NCBI GenBank assembly: GCA_035507155.1
Contig: DATJOK010000069.1
Span: forward strand, 13,629-77,628
Source of the DNA: DASZHJ01 sp035507155
Lineage (GTDB): Bacteria; Pseudomonadota; Alphaproteobacteria; ATCC43930; CGMCC-115725
Direction of reading: 5' to 3'
DNA length: 64,000 bases
Position 1 is the stretch's first letter. Each line of letters begins with the position of its first letter. The notes under the pieces are model-generated. The model worked only from the letters and a program-made list of their open reading frames with translations. It was not told the origin of the DNA and did no database searches. The position numbers were made by a program, and so were the translations under genes. Shown here in pieces: positions 35,463 to 44,241 of the stretch.

Positions 35463-36274
35463 GGGCGCGCCTGCTCCTCGGCCTTGGCGCGCTGCCATTC
35501 GGCTTCCATTTCCTCGAGGCTTGTGTTCGCCGGCGACCGTCCGGCGGCGGCGAGGCGTTCCTCGATACGGCGGAAGCGGCGTTCGAATTTTCGGTTCGCG
35601 CCGCGCAGCGCCTGCTCGGGATCGATCCGGAGATGGCGCGCGAGATTGGTCACCGCGAAGAGGAGATCGCCGAGCTCATCCTCGAGGCGTGCCGGCGTGC
35701 CGCCGCCCGCGATTTCGCGATGGAGCTCGCCGATCTCCTCCTCGATCTTGTCGAAGATCGGCCCGGGCTCGGCCCAGTCGAAGCCGACGCGCGCGGCGCG
35801 CTTCTGCAGCTTCTCGGCGCGGGTGAGGGCGGGAAGGCCGGGGCCGACGCCGTCGAGCGCGCTCTCGGCGCGCCCCTCGGCTGCGGCCTTGACGCGGCGC
35901 TCGACAGCTTTCTGATCTTCCCAGGCCCGGGTCTGGGCCGCGGATCCCGCGACCGTCGCATCGGCAAAGACATGCGGATGCCGCCGGATCATCTTTTCCG
36001 CGATGCTCCGCGCCACGTCGTTGAATGCGAAGCGGCCGGCCTCTTCGGCCATGCGCGCATGGAACACCACCTGCAGCAGGAGGTCGCCGAGCTCGTCCTT
36101 GAGCGCCGCGATGTCGCCGCGCTCGGCAGCTTCCGCCACCTCATAGGCTTCCTCGATCGTGTAGGGGGCGATGCTGGCGAAGCTCTGTTCGAGATCCCAG
36201 GGACAGCCGCTGTCAGGGTCGCGCAGCCGCGCCATGATATCGAGGAGGCGGAGCAGATCGGGAGAGTCGGGCAT
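35459..36274 (-). CDS. mazG: Nucleoside triphosphate pyrophosphohydrolase MazG
   Basis: The 271-residue protein has two MazG domains. The first (about 5-115) contains MARLRDPDSGCPWD, EEAYEVAEAAERGD and DELGDLLLQVVFHARMA with the metal-binding ExxED-type residues. The second (about 160-255) has EEEIGELHREI and LEDELGDLLFAVTNLARHL. MazG hydrolyses (d)NTPs to monophosphates and limits mutagenic nucleotides and ppGpp. ATG at 36274 opens the conserved N-terminus. It is divergent from cytochrome b561. Confidence 0.94.
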   Translation of the reverse strand: MPDSPDLLRLLDIMARLRDPDSGCPWDLEQSFASIAPYTIEEAYEVAEAAERGDIAALKDELGDLLLQVVFHARMAEEAGRFAFNDVARSIAEKMIRRHPHVFADATVAGSAAQTRAWEDQKAVERRVKAAAEGRAESALDGVGPGLPALTRAEKLQKRAARVGFDWAEPGPIFDKIEEEIGELHREIAGGGTPARLEDELGDLLFAVTNLARHLRIDPEQALRGANRKFERRFRRIEERLAAAGRSPANTSLEEMEAEWQRAKAEEQARP

Positions 36275-36408
36275 GGGCGAGAAACCTGTGAGTGCGGCGA
36301 GATTGCGACGCAGACGCAACGAGGACATTAAAGCGCAGCGATCCTGATTGCCGCCACAATTCAATGGCTCCTAGCGCCTCGCGATAGCCCAACCGGAGAG
36401 AGGACGCA

Positions 36409-36966
36409 ATGGCACCTTCGGACCGATACGGCGGCGCGGCGATCACCCTGCACTGGCTGGTCGCGACGCTGATCGCCGCGGCTCTGGTGCTGGCCTGGGT
36501 GCTGCCGCACAGGCGCGATCCCGGCTACGATCTGCTCCTGGAGCTGCATAAATCGGTCGGCATCTCGGTGCTGCTCCTGGCCGTGCTGCGGCTGTGCTGG
36601 CGCTACATAAGCCCCGTATTGCCCGCGCCGGGTCTTACCGACATGGAAGCGAGGGGCTCGGTGGCGATCCACGCGCTGCTCTACGTGATCATGATCGGGA
36701 TCCCGCTCACCGGATATCTCTTCAGCTCGGCGGAAGGGCAGAGCCTCAACTTTTTCGGGATCGCAACCTTCGCCTCGCCGCTGGCTACCGACCAAACGTT
36801 TTCACGGCCCGTGGAATTCCTGCACAAAGCCGGGCAATGGGCGGTCTATGGGGCGGTCGGCTTGCACGTGCTGGCCGCTCTCTATCATTATTTCGTCAGG
36901 CGTGACGGCGTCCTGCAGCGCATGCTGCCGTTTCTCGGCAGCCGCGCCGGAGCGGCAGCGGATTAG
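36409..36966 (+). CDS. Cytochrome b561 family protein
   Basis: The 185-residue four-helix inner-membrane protein has haem-ligating histidine candidates in ITLHWLVA (helix 1), LELHKSVG (helix 2), IHALLYV (helix 3) and GLHVLAALYHYF (helix 4). RYGGAAITLHW is the family opening. Members transfer electrons between ubiquinol and periplasmic partners or act as superoxide:ubiquinone oxidoreductases (CybB). Divergent from mazG. The stop is 59 bases before the GFA pair. Confidence 0.87.
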   Translation: MAPSDRYGGAAITLHWLVATLIAAALVLAWVLPHRRDPGYDLLLELHKSVGISVLLLAVLRLCWRYISPVLPAPGLTDMEARGSVAIHALLYVIMIGIPLTGYLFSSAEGQSLNFFGIATFASPLATDQTFSRPVEFLHKAGQWAVYGAVGLHVLAALYHYFVRRDGVLQRMLPFLGSRAGAAAD

Positions 36967-37025
36967 ATCCGGCGCCTTTCCGGCGGTCGCGGCCTCGGGC
37001 GCGAGGCCGCGGAGAGGAAGGAGGC

Positions 37026-37439
37026 TTGGATTTGAGCGAGGAACATACTGGCGGCTGTCTTTGTGGCGCAATCCGCTATCGGGGAGCCGGCGCGCCATCC
37101 CACACCAACATCTGCCATTGCAGCCAGTGCCGCCGACAGACCGGCAGCCCGATCGGCGCCTTCGTCACCTTCCCATTGGACCGCTTCGAACTGCTGCAGG
37201 GCGAGCCGGCCTCCTATCGCGCCTCGGACTTCGCGACCCGGCAGTTCTGCGCGCGCTGCGGCTCGACGCTGTTCTGGCGCGCCGACGGCGCGGACGAGAT
37301 CGACTGCTTTCTCGGCACCCTCGATCATCCCGACCGCGTGCCGAAGCCGATGGATCAGCTCTGGAGCGAGGTCCGCATACCGTGGTTTCCGGCGCAGGCG
37401 GAAATCAGGGCGTACCGGCGCAGCCGGCAGGAGGGGTAG
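37026..37439 (+). CDS. GFA family (CENP-V/Gfa-like) zinc protein, copy 1
   Basis: The 137-residue protein has the zinc-binding cysteines of the GFA domain: GGCLCGAIRY, ICHCSQCRRQTGS and FCARCGSTLFW. The founding member was described as glutathione-dependent formaldehyde-activating enzyme, though most homologues have no proven reaction. TTG at 37026 was taken because GGAGG lies just upstream, although TTG at 37032 is an alternative. It is followed after four bases by a paralogue. Confidence 0.83.
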   Translation: MDLSEEHTGGCLCGAIRYRGAGAPSHTNICHCSQCRRQTGSPIGAFVTFPLDRFELLQGEPASYRASDFATRQFCARCGSTLFWRADGADEIDCFLGTLDHPDRVPKPMDQLWSEVRIPWFPAQAEIRAYRRSRQEG

Positions 37440-37443
37440 GGAG

Positions 37444-37857
37444 ATGAGCGCCAGCGACAAAGTGCATACCGGCGGCTGCCTTTGCGGCGCCATCAGGTAT
37501 CAGGTCAGCGGTCCGCCGCTCCGCGCCATGATCTGCCATTGCGGCCAATGCCGCCGGCAGAGCGGCAGCGCGTTGCCCACGGTGATCGCCTGGCCTCGGG
37601 ACAAATTCGCGATCACCAAGGGCGAGCCGGCCGGCATCCGGCTCTCGACTTTTGCCACCCGGCAGTTCTGTCGCGATTGCGGCACGCCGCTGTTCTGGAA
37701 CCGCGACAACGGCACCCACATGACAGTCTTCCTCGGCAGCCTCGACGATGCCGAGGCGATGCCGAAGCCGGTCGAGCAGTACTGGACTGGCCGGCGCATT
37801 CCCTGGGTCCCGGAGATGCCGGAGATCAAGGGATTTGCCGGCGACCACGAGGGCTGA
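37444..37857 (+). CDS. GFA family (CENP-V/Gfa-like) zinc protein, copy 2
   Basis: A 137-residue tandem paralogue of the preceding gene has the same cysteine pattern (GGCLCGAIRY, ICHCGQCRRQSGS, FCRDCGTPLFW) and the same tail motif RIPWxP. Equal length and shared blocks show a local duplication, now well diverged in the centre. Function is as uncertain as for copy 1; the two may form a heteromer or have separate thiol substrates. It ends in a 191-base gap before the convergent MBL gene. Confidence 0.85.
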   Translation: MSASDKVHTGGCLCGAIRYQVSGPPLRAMICHCGQCRRQSGSALPTVIAWPRDKFAITKGEPAGIRLSTFATRQFCRDCGTPLFWNRDNGTHMTVFLGSLDDAEAMPKPVEQYWTGRRIPWVPEMPEIKGFAGDHEG

Positions 37858-37988
37858 GAGGCCGGCGGCGGCCGGCGATTGGGTTCGTTTCGTCACCTGA
37901 ACAAAAGCCATGTTTCCCGTGCCGCCGGCGGCCGGAGAGGGCGCGTGGCCTGGCGTCGAACGGTGCTGTGCGCAACCGCCATAAGTCG

Positions 37989-38004
37989 CATAATGTATAT
38001 TATG
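37989..38004. promoter_or_regulatory. Perfect AT-rich palindrome in a convergent intergenic gap
   Basis: CATAAT-GTAT-ATTATG is an inverted repeat with 6-bp arms, in a short AT-rich island inside GC-rich DNA. It lies between convergent genes, so it is not obviously at a promoter of either. GC-rich stretches of the GCCGGCGGC type lie further upstream in the gap and could form a terminator. Function unknown. Confidence 0.35.
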
Positions 38005-38048
38005 GTAAATAGACGCGATGCCACGGCTTTCCACGGATTCGGTGGCTT

Positions 38049-38819
38049 TCAGACCTCGACCACCAGCCCGTCATAACCGGGCTCCACCCCCGGTGGTAGC
38101 TCGCGGCGCAGGGCTTCGTAATCGAGCTGCCGGTCCATGTGCGTGAGGATGGCGCGGCGCGGCTTCAGGCGCTCGATCCACGCCAGGGTCTGCGCCAGGT
38201 GGCTGTGGGTCGGATGCGGATCCCGGCGATAGCAGTCGACGATCCAGATCTCGACGCCGGCCAGCACCGCAAACGCCGCCTCGTCCAGCTGCACGACGTC
38301 GGTCGAGTACGCGAAACGGCCGAAGCGGAAGCCGAGGCTCCTGGTATAGCCGTGCTCCTGGACGAAGGACGTGACCGGGATGCCGGCCACCTCGAAGGCG
38401 CCGGCGATCTCGTGCGGCACCACCGAGGGCTTGTAGAAGAAGGCGCCGGCCGCCGGATCCTGCGGCCGGAAGATGTAGGAGAACCGCTCCCGCAGCTCCT
38501 TCATCGTGTGGGCGCCGGCATAGATCGCCAGGGACTGCCCCGTCGCCCGGTTGACCGCCCGCACCTCGTCGATGCCATGGCAGTGGTCGGCGTGCGCGTG
38601 GGTGAAGAGGATGGCGTCGAGCTTGCTGACGCCGGCGTCCAGCAGCTGCACGCGCATGTCCGGCGAGGCGTCCACCAGCACGGTCGCGCCCTTGTCCTGC
38701 ACCAGGATCGAGGCGCGCCGCCGTCGATTCCTGGGATTGCCGGGGTCGCACTCGCCCCAGTCATTGCCGATGTAGGGAACGCCGGGCGACGGACCGCAGC
38801 CCAGGATCGTCACCCTCAT
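38049..38819 (-). CDS. MBL-fold metallohydrolase (PhnP-like)
   Basis: The 256-residue metallo-beta-lactamase-fold hydrolase begins with GCGPSPGVPYIGNDWGECDP, as in PhnP-type phosphodiesterases. Its metal site is THAHADHCHGID; a C-terminal LTHMDRQLDYEAL supplies the last histidine. Members hydrolyse cyclic phosphodiesters such as phosphoribosyl 1,2-cyclic phosphate. The conserved position right after tatD in alphaproteobacteria suggests a nucleic-acid or nucleotide role. It overlaps the tatD stop by ATGA. Confidence 0.88.
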   Translation of the reverse strand: MRVTILGCGPSPGVPYIGNDWGECDPGNPRNRRRRASILVQDKGATVLVDASPDMRVQLLDAGVSKLDAILFTHAHADHCHGIDEVRAVNRATGQSLAIYAGAHTMKELRERFSYIFRPQDPAAGAFFYKPSVVPHEIAGAFEVAGIPVTSFVQEHGYTRSLGFRFGRFAYSTDVVQLDEAAFAVLAGVEIWIVDCYRRDPHPTHSHLAQTLAWIERLKPRRAILTHMDRQLDYEALRRELPPGVEPGYDGLVVEV

Positions 38820-39601
38820 GCCCGGGCGGCTCCGGCCTTGGTGAACAGCCGATGAAAATTCGCCGTGGTGGACTCGGACAACTGCTTCACGGTGCAGCCC
38901 TTGATGCGCGCGACCTCGTTGGCGGTGTGAACGATATAGGCAGGCTCGTTGGGTTTTCCTCGCAGCGGCACCGGAGCCAGATAGGGCGCATCCGTCTCCA
39001 CCAGGATCCGGTCGAGCGGGAGGTCACGGACGATGCCGCGCAGCGTCTCGGCGTTCTTGAACGTAACGATTCCCGAAAGGGAGATATAGAAGCCTATTTC
39101 GATTGCTCTTTCAGCGAGTTCTCGGCCCGTGCTGAAGCAATGGATGACCCCGGTTAGCGGCCCTTTCTCGACTTCTTCCTCAAGGATTCGGATGGTCTCG
39201 GGATCGGCGTCGCGGGTGTGCACGATGAGCGGCAGGCCGGCGACGCGCGCCGCCGCCGCGTGGGCATGGAACACCGCCGCCTGGCGGTCGCGCGGGCTGT
39301 GCTCGTAGTAGAAATCGAGGCCGGTCTCACCGATGCCGATCACCTTGGGATGCCGCGCCAGCTCTGCGAGCCTCGCCGCGTCGGTCTCCGGCTCGGCGGC
39401 GGCCTCATGGGGGTGGATGCCGACCGAGCACCAGATGTCGGGATCGCTCTCGGCGATCGCTCGTACGGCGGGGAACTCGGTGATCTTGGTGGAGATGGTC
39501 AGCATCGTCCCTACCCCCGCCGCCCGCGCCCGGGCGATCACGGCATCGCGCTCGGGACCGGCGGCGAGGTAGTCCAGATGACAGTGACTGTCGACCAGCA
39601 T
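38816..39601 (-). CDS. tatD: TatD family metal-dependent deoxyribonuclease
   Basis: The 261-residue TIM-barrel hydrolase has the metal-binding VDSHCHLD at the N-terminus and SVGIHPHEAA. VIGIGETGLDFYYEHSPRDRQ, LIVHTRDAD, GVIHCFSTG and the C-terminal ILVETDAPYLAP complete the set. TatD enzymes are 3'-5' exonucleases acting on DNA. Start ATG (39599-39601) overlaps the metG stop by ATGA, and the end overlaps the MBL gene in the same way. The frame stays open far upstream across metG, but that part is out of frame with real coding. Confidence 0.93.
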   Translation of the reverse strand: MLVDSHCHLDYLAAGPERDAVIARARAAGVGTMLTISTKITEFPAVRAIAESDPDIWCSVGIHPHEAAAEPETDAARLAELARHPKVIGIGETGLDFYYEHSPRDRQAAVFHAHAAAARVAGLPLIVHTRDADPETIRILEEEVEKGPLTGVIHCFSTGRELAERAIEIGFYISLSGIVTFKNAETLRGIVRDLPLDRILVETDAPYLAPVPLRGKPNEPAYIVHTANEVARIKGCTVKQLSESTTANFHRLFTKAGAARA

Positions 39602-41163
39602 CAGGCGGGTCCCGCCTCCACGAATCGCGGGAACACGCCTTCGGGCTTGGGCAGCTTGGTGCCGGGCTTGAGCGGCGCACCGAGGGCGGCGAAGCTTCGT
39701 GCCTCTGCCGGTACGGCAAGCTGATCCAGCAGCTTCGACATTGCCGCCGGCACCACCGGCTGTGCCAGGATCGCGAGCTGCCGGATCACCTCGGCCAGCA
39801 CATAGAGAACGGTGTTCATCCGCGCCGGATCGGTCTTGCGCAGCGTCCAGGGCGCCTCGGCATCGACGTAGCGGTTGGCGTCCGCCACCACCGCCCAGAG
39901 CGTCTCGAGCGCCCGATGAAAGGCCTGCTCGGCGAAGTCGGCGCGCAGTTTCGCCAGCAGCCCGTGGGTGGCGTCGAGCAGCGCCCGGTCGCTCGCCGCG
40001 AACTCCTCGGCCACCGGCACCTCGGCGCCGGCGTTCTTGTTGATGAAACTCAACACCCGTTGCGCGAGGTTGCCGAAGTCGTTGGCGAGGTCGCCGTTGA
40101 TGCGGTTCACCACCGCGCGACGCGAGAAGTCGCCGTCGCTGCCGAAGGGCAGCTCGCGCAGCATGAAATAGCGCACGGCATCGACGCCGTATTCCTCCAC
40201 CAGCTTCTGCGGCGGGATGAAGTTGCCAAGCGACTTCGACATCTTCTGCCCCTCGACGGTCCACCAGCCGTGGGCGAAGACGCGCTTCGGCGGCGCGAGG
40301 CCCGCCGCCGCCAGGAAGGCCGGCCAGTAGACTGCGTGGAAGCGCACGATGTCCTTCCCCACCATGTGCAGGTCGGCGGGCCAGAAGGTCTTGAACTCGA
40401 CGCTCGCGGTGTCCGGGTACCCGGCGGCGGTAATGTAGTTGGTGAGCGCGTCGAGCCAGACATACATCACATGCTTCGGATCGTCCGGTACCGGCACGCC
40501 CCAGCTGAAGCTGGTGCGCGAAATCGAGAGATCGCGAAGGCCGCTTTTGACGAAGCTCACCACCTCGTTCCGTCGCGCCTGCGGCCCGATGAAGGAGGGA
40601 TTGCGCTCGTACCAGTCGAGCAGCCATTCCTGCCAGTCGGAGAGTCGGAAGAAATAGCTGGGCTCCTCCACCCACTCCACCTCGGCGCCGGAAGGCGCGC
40701 GCTTCTTGCCGTCGGGGCCGGTGGTGAGCTCCTCCTCGCCGTAGAACGCCTCGTCGCGCACCGCGTACCAGCCGTCGTATTTGCCGAGATAGATGTTGTC
40801 GTTCCCCTTCGGCGATTTGTTGGCGGCGATGGCGCGCCAGATCGCTTGCGAGGCCTCGATGTGCCGGGGCTCGGTGGTGCGGATGAAATCGTCGTTGCTG
40901 ATGTTCATCAGCGTCGACATCTCGCGGAAATTCTGCGAGACGCGGTCGCAGAAGGTCTGCGGATCGACGCCGGCGGCGCGCGCGGACTTGTCCACCTTCT
41001 GACCGTGCTCGTCGGTGCCGGTCAGGAATTTGACGCGACGCCCGTCGAGCCGCATGAAGCGCGCCAGCACGTCGCAGGCCACCGTGGTGTAGGCGTGGCC
41101 GATATGCGGCGCATCGTTCACGTAGTAGATCGGCGTGGTCAGGTAGTAGGGCTGGCCGGCCAT
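39601..41163 (-). CDS. metG: Methionyl-tRNA synthetase
   Basis: The 520-residue class I synthetase has the HIGH motif in YYVNDAPHIGHAY, the KMSKS loop QKMSKSLGNF, and a DALTNYITAAGYPD segment. It ends with an anticodon-binding helical domain and lacks the C-terminal EMAP-like dimerisation extension, as usual in alphaproteobacteria. ATG at 41163 was chosen because AAGGAG lies five bases upstream; a GTG two codons earlier would sit on that ribosome-binding site. Confidence 0.96.
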   Translation of the reverse strand: MAGQPYYLTTPIYYVNDAPHIGHAYTTVACDVLARFMRLDGRRVKFLTGTDEHGQKVDKSARAAGVDPQTFCDRVSQNFREMSTLMNISNDDFIRTTEPRHIEASQAIWRAIAANKSPKGNDNIYLGKYDGWYAVRDEAFYGEEELTTGPDGKKRAPSGAEVEWVEEPSYFFRLSDWQEWLLDWYERNPSFIGPQARRNEVVSFVKSGLRDLSISRTSFSWGVPVPDDPKHVMYVWLDALTNYITAAGYPDTASVEFKTFWPADLHMVGKDIVRFHAVYWPAFLAAAGLAPPKRVFAHGWWTVEGQKMSKSLGNFIPPQKLVEEYGVDAVRYFMLRELPFGSDGDFSRRAVVNRINGDLANDFGNLAQRVLSFINKNAGAEVPVAEEFAASDRALLDATHGLLAKLRADFAEQAFHRALETLWAVVADANRYVDAEAPWTLRKTDPARMNTVLYVLAEVIRQLAILAQPVVPAAMSKLLDQLAVPAEARSFAALGAPLKPGTKLPKPEGVFPRFVEAGPA

Positions 41164-41199
41164 CGACACTCCTTGGGGGACGATTCTCGCGCGAGATGC

Positions 41200-42321
41200 C
41201 TAGCGCGCGGCCTCTTCGAGCGCGAAAAAAGCGTTCAACACGACCTGCTTGCGGTCGAGATTGATGGCGTCCGCCTGGGCGAAGAGGTGGGTGATCTTGT
41301 CCCATACCTCCACCCAGCGATCAAGGCCGCGGCGGGCCAGTACCTTAGCAAGCGGCACCTCGCTGGCCGCTCGTCCTCCCGCGGCCGCGGCGGCGATGGC
41401 GCGCGCGAGCGTCGCCGGCATCAGCTCGGTAAAGACGCGGTAGCCGTCGTCATTGCCCCAGCGGGCGACCTTATCGGCAAAGCCGTGCAGGGCCACGCCG
41501 TCGAGATCCGGCAGCGCGGCCAGCAGCTCCAGGAGCGCGCGATGGAGCGCCACGCCGCCCTCCTCCGCCAGCTCGAGCGCGCGTCCGATGCTGCCTTCCG
41601 AAAGCGCCACGAGCACCTCGCGATCTCGCGCCGAGAGGTCGGCGCGGTAATGCGCAACGAGCTCGCCGACCGCTGCACTGGAAAGCGGTCGGAGCGGCAG
41701 GCGGCGGCAGCGCGAGCGGATGGTCGGCAGCAGCCGGCCGGGATTGTCGCTGACCAGGATCAGCAGCGCGCGCGCCGGCGGCTCCTCCAGGATCTTGAGG
41801 AGAGCGTTGGCGGCATTCCGGTTCATCTCGTCGGCGGTATCGATGATGACGATGCGCCAGCCGCCCTCGGCCGGCGTCAGCCGCAGGAAGGCGCCGACCG
41901 TCCGAACGTCCTCCACCACGATCTCGCTCCGCGCGCGCTTGCGCTTCGGGTCGATGCCGCGCTCGATGGTGAGGAGATCCGCATGGCCGCTGCTGGCCAC
42001 CCGCCGGAACACCGGTTGCTCGGGTGCGATGACGAGAGATGTCGGCGGCGTCGGAGCGAACAGCGCACTCCTGCCCTGCTCCGCCGCCTGGGCGAGCAGG
42101 AAACGCGCGAAGCGATAAGCGAGCGTCGCCTTGCCGACGCCGTGCGGCCCGGTGATCAGCAATCCCTGCGGCAACCGGTTCTGCCGGAAGGCCTGCAGAA
42201 GAGTGGCCTCGGCGGCCTCGTGGCCGAGCAACGAGGCCTGCTCCCGCGGCGCGGGGATCGCGACCTCCGCCTCGCCGCCGCCTTCCTCTGCGTCGTCGAA
42301 ATCCTCTTCGCTCTCTGCCAT
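41200..42321 (-). CDS. holB: DNA polymerase III delta' subunit
   Basis: The 373-residue clamp-loader subunit has a P-loop-like GPHGVGKATLAYRFARFLL, the sensor/Walker B-equivalent IVIIDTADEMNRNAANALLKILEEPP, and SDNPGRLLPTIRSRC for sensor 1. Delta' does not hydrolyse ATP, and the altered Walker A (Ala after Lys) agrees with this. It helps load the sliding clamp. It lies between tmk and metG, the widespread tmk-holB order. Confidence 0.93.
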   Translation of the reverse strand: MAESEEDFDDAEEGGGEAEVAIPAPREQASLLGHEAAEATLLQAFRQNRLPQGLLITGPHGVGKATLAYRFARFLLAQAAEQGRSALFAPTPPTSLVIAPEQPVFRRVASSGHADLLTIERGIDPKRKRARSEIVVEDVRTVGAFLRLTPAEGGWRIVIIDTADEMNRNAANALLKILEEPPARALLILVSDNPGRLLPTIRSRCRRLPLRPLSSAAVGELVAHYRADLSARDREVLVALSEGSIGRALELAEEGGVALHRALLELLAALPDLDGVALHGFADKVARWGNDDGYRVFTELMPATLARAIAAAAAGGRAASEVPLAKVLARRGLDRWVEVWDKITHLFAQADAINLDRKQVVLNAFFALEEAAR

Positions 42322-42345
42322 GGCCCTAGTGTGCCAATACGGCGG

Positions 42346-42993
42346 TCAGAGCGCGATGCCCAAGCGCGCGTGAACGGCGGCGCGGATCGCCGCTTGCACG
42401 CTGCCGATATCTCCCGTCGCGTCGATCACGACGCAGCGGTGCGGCTCGGCGCGCGCGATCTCCAGGAAGCCCTGGCGCAGGCGGCGATGGAACTCCGGGT
42501 CCATGCGCTCGAATCTCGTCTCGGCGCCGGGTCGGGTTGCCGCTCGAGAAAGGCCAGTATCTACAGGTAAATCCAGGATAATACTGAGGTCTGGCTTGAA
42601 CTCGCCGGCGATCAGCTTGTGGAGCGCTCGGAGCGTCTCCTGGGGCAGGCCGCGGCCATATCCCTGATAGGCGGTGGTCGAGTCCGCGAAGCGGTCCGAG
42701 ACCACCCATTCGCCGCGCTCGAGCGCGGGCCAGATCGTCTCCACCAGGTGGACGCGCCGCGCCGCCACCATGAGCAGGGCCTCTGCCTCGGCATCCCAGC
42801 GCTGCGGCAGGCCCTCGACCAGCAGCTTCCGGATCTCCTCGGCGCCGGGCGCGCCGCCCGGCTCGCGGGTGCGGAGTGGCCGGAGCCCAGCCTTGCGCAG
42901 GCCGTCGACCAACAATCCCGCCTGGGTGGATTTGCCGGCGCCCTCGCCGCCCTCGAGCGTGATGAAGCGGCCGCGCGTCAGCGGCGACCCCAC
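42346..42993 (-). CDS. tmk: Thymidylate kinase
   Basis: The 215-residue kinase has the P-loop EGGEGAGKSTQAGLL, the dTMP-binding TREPGG and the DRFADSTTAYQGYGRGL motif. A LID region has GLSRAATR. It phosphorylates dTMP to dTDP. The GTG start at 42993 lies inside the end of the upstream carboxypeptidase gene (16-base overlap), so translation is coupled. holB follows after 24 bases. Confidence 0.95.
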   Translation of the reverse strand: MGSPLTRGRFITLEGGEGAGKSTQAGLLVDGLRKAGLRPLRTREPGGAPGAEEIRKLLVEGLPQRWDAEAEALLMVAARRVHLVETIWPALERGEWVVSDRFADSTTAYQGYGRGLPQETLRALHKLIAGEFKPDLSIILDLPVDTGLSRAATRPGAETRFERMDPEFHRRLRQGFLEIARAEPHRCVVIDATGDIGSVQAAIRAAVHARLGIAL

Positions 42994-44126
42994 ACCAGGT
43001 AGCCGGCGGCGACGGCGATACGGCCCATCGGCCCGAGCTTGCCCACGGACTGCGCTGCCACCAGCGGGACGGTCACGGGATCGACGCCATCGGCAGAGAT
43101 CGTCAGCTTGCCGACCGTCTGGCCCTTGGTAACCGGCGCATGGACGGGGCCGTCATAATGCGCCACCGCCTTCATGGTGCGGCGGGCCGCCTTCGGCAGC
43201 GTCACCACCACGTCCTGCTGTGTCGTCACCGGGACCTTTGGCTCGGTCCCGAGCCAGACATCGGCCTGATCGAGCGTCTCGCCGGCCTTCACCAGGCGAT
43301 AGTCGTTGAATTCGCGGAACGCCCATTCCAGCAGCCGCTCGCCTTCGGTGGACCGCGACTTCATCGTCGGCAGCCCTGCCAGCACCATGATGATGCGCCG
43401 CCCGTCGCGGATCGCCGAGGCGGTGAGGCAATAGCCGGCTTCGTCGGTATGACCGGTCTTCATGCCGTCAACGCCGAGGTCCTTGTAGAGCAGCGGATTG
43501 CGGTTGCCCTGCTTGATGCCGTTGTAGGTGAAATCCTTCTCGGAATCGTAGTGATAGTATTCCGGAAAATCGGTGATGAGGCGGCGCGCCAGCGTGGCGA
43601 GATCGCGCGCGGTCATGTACTCGTTGGGATCGGGCAGACCATCGACATTGGCGAAATGGCTGTTCTTGAGGCCGAGCTCCTTCGCCTTCTCGTTCATCAT
43701 GTCCACGAAGGCGGCTTCGCTGCCGGCGATCCCTTCCGCGAGCACGATGCAGGCGTCGTTGCCGGACTGCACGATCATTCCCCGGATGAGGTCTTCCACT
43801 TTCACCCGGCCGCCCAGCGGCACGAACATCTTCGAGCCCTGCGTGCGCCAGGCCTTCTCGCTCACCGGCAGCATGTCGTCGAGGGAGAGTTTCCCCTTCT
43901 TGAGCTGATCATAGACGACGTAGGCGGTCATGATCTTGCTCATGGAGGCCGGCGGCATGCGCTCGTCGGATCCCTTGTCGAGCAGGATGGCGCCGGTCTC
44001 GAAGTCGAGGATGATGGCGTTGCGCGCCTGGGTGTCGATGCCGATCGCTGCCCGCGCCGGCAATCCCGACACCAGAAGCGAGCCCGCCACAAGAGCGGCG
44101 AGAAACAGCCTCAACGAAGAAATCAT
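42978..44126 (-). CDS. dac: D-alanyl-D-alanine carboxypeptidase (PBP5/6-like)
   Basis: The 382-residue precursor has a signal peptide (about 1-27, ending ARAA). The low-molecular-weight PBP motifs are the SxxK tetrad in PASMSKIMTAY, the SxN in VQSGNDACIVLAEG, and KTG in GMKTGHTDEAGYC. A C-terminal PBP5-type beta domain (about 280-360) and a terminal hydrophobic/basic segment that may anchor it follow. It trims the terminal D-Ala of peptidoglycan stem peptides in the periplasm. Start 44126 opens the signal peptide; an in-frame start 11 codons earlier is less likely. Confidence 0.94.
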   Translation of the reverse strand: MISSLRLFLAALVAGSLLVSGLPARAAIGIDTQARNAIILDFETGAILLDKGSDERMPPASMSKIMTAYVVYDQLKKGKLSLDDMLPVSEKAWRTQGSKMFVPLGGRVKVEDLIRGMIVQSGNDACIVLAEGIAGSEAAFVDMMNEKAKELGLKNSHFANVDGLPDPNEYMTARDLATLARRLITDFPEYYHYDSEKDFTYNGIKQGNRNPLLYKDLGVDGMKTGHTDEAGYCLTASAIRDGRRIIMVLAGLPTMKSRSTEGERLLEWAFREFNDYRLVKAGETLDQADVWLGTEPKVPVTTQQDVVVTLPKAARRTMKAVAHYDGPVHAPVTKGQTVGKLTISADGVDPVTVPLVAAQSVGKLGPMGRIAVAAGYLVWGRR

Positions 44127-44196
44127 CGCACCTAACCCTCCCAAAGCCGGCGACGCCACGGCGGTATCGCGCGGTTACCCGAGAACTCTATCGACA

Positions 44197-44202
44197 ATTA
44201 TA
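44197..44202 (-). promoter_or_regulatory. Candidate -10 box of the carboxypeptidase gene
   Basis: Read on the minus strand this is a perfect TATAAT, about 70 bases upstream of the dac start. The hexamer 17 bases further upstream reads CATAAC, a poor -35. It could give dac-tmk-holB its own promoter separate from rlpA. Confidence 0.4.
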
Positions 44203-44241
44203 GCGCACCCGCGGCTGCGGTTATGCCGAGCGATGATCTGC

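Noticed and set aside
39602..41305. Continuation of the tatD frame far upstream, making a fusion of about 830 residues
   Set aside because: The extra part is a shifted reading of metG, whose HIGH and KMSKS motifs lie in another frame; tatD has its own ATG at 39601.
39916..42570. A plus-strand open frame of 884 codons across metG, holB and tmk
   Set aside because: It is antisense to three recognised genes and shows no family features.
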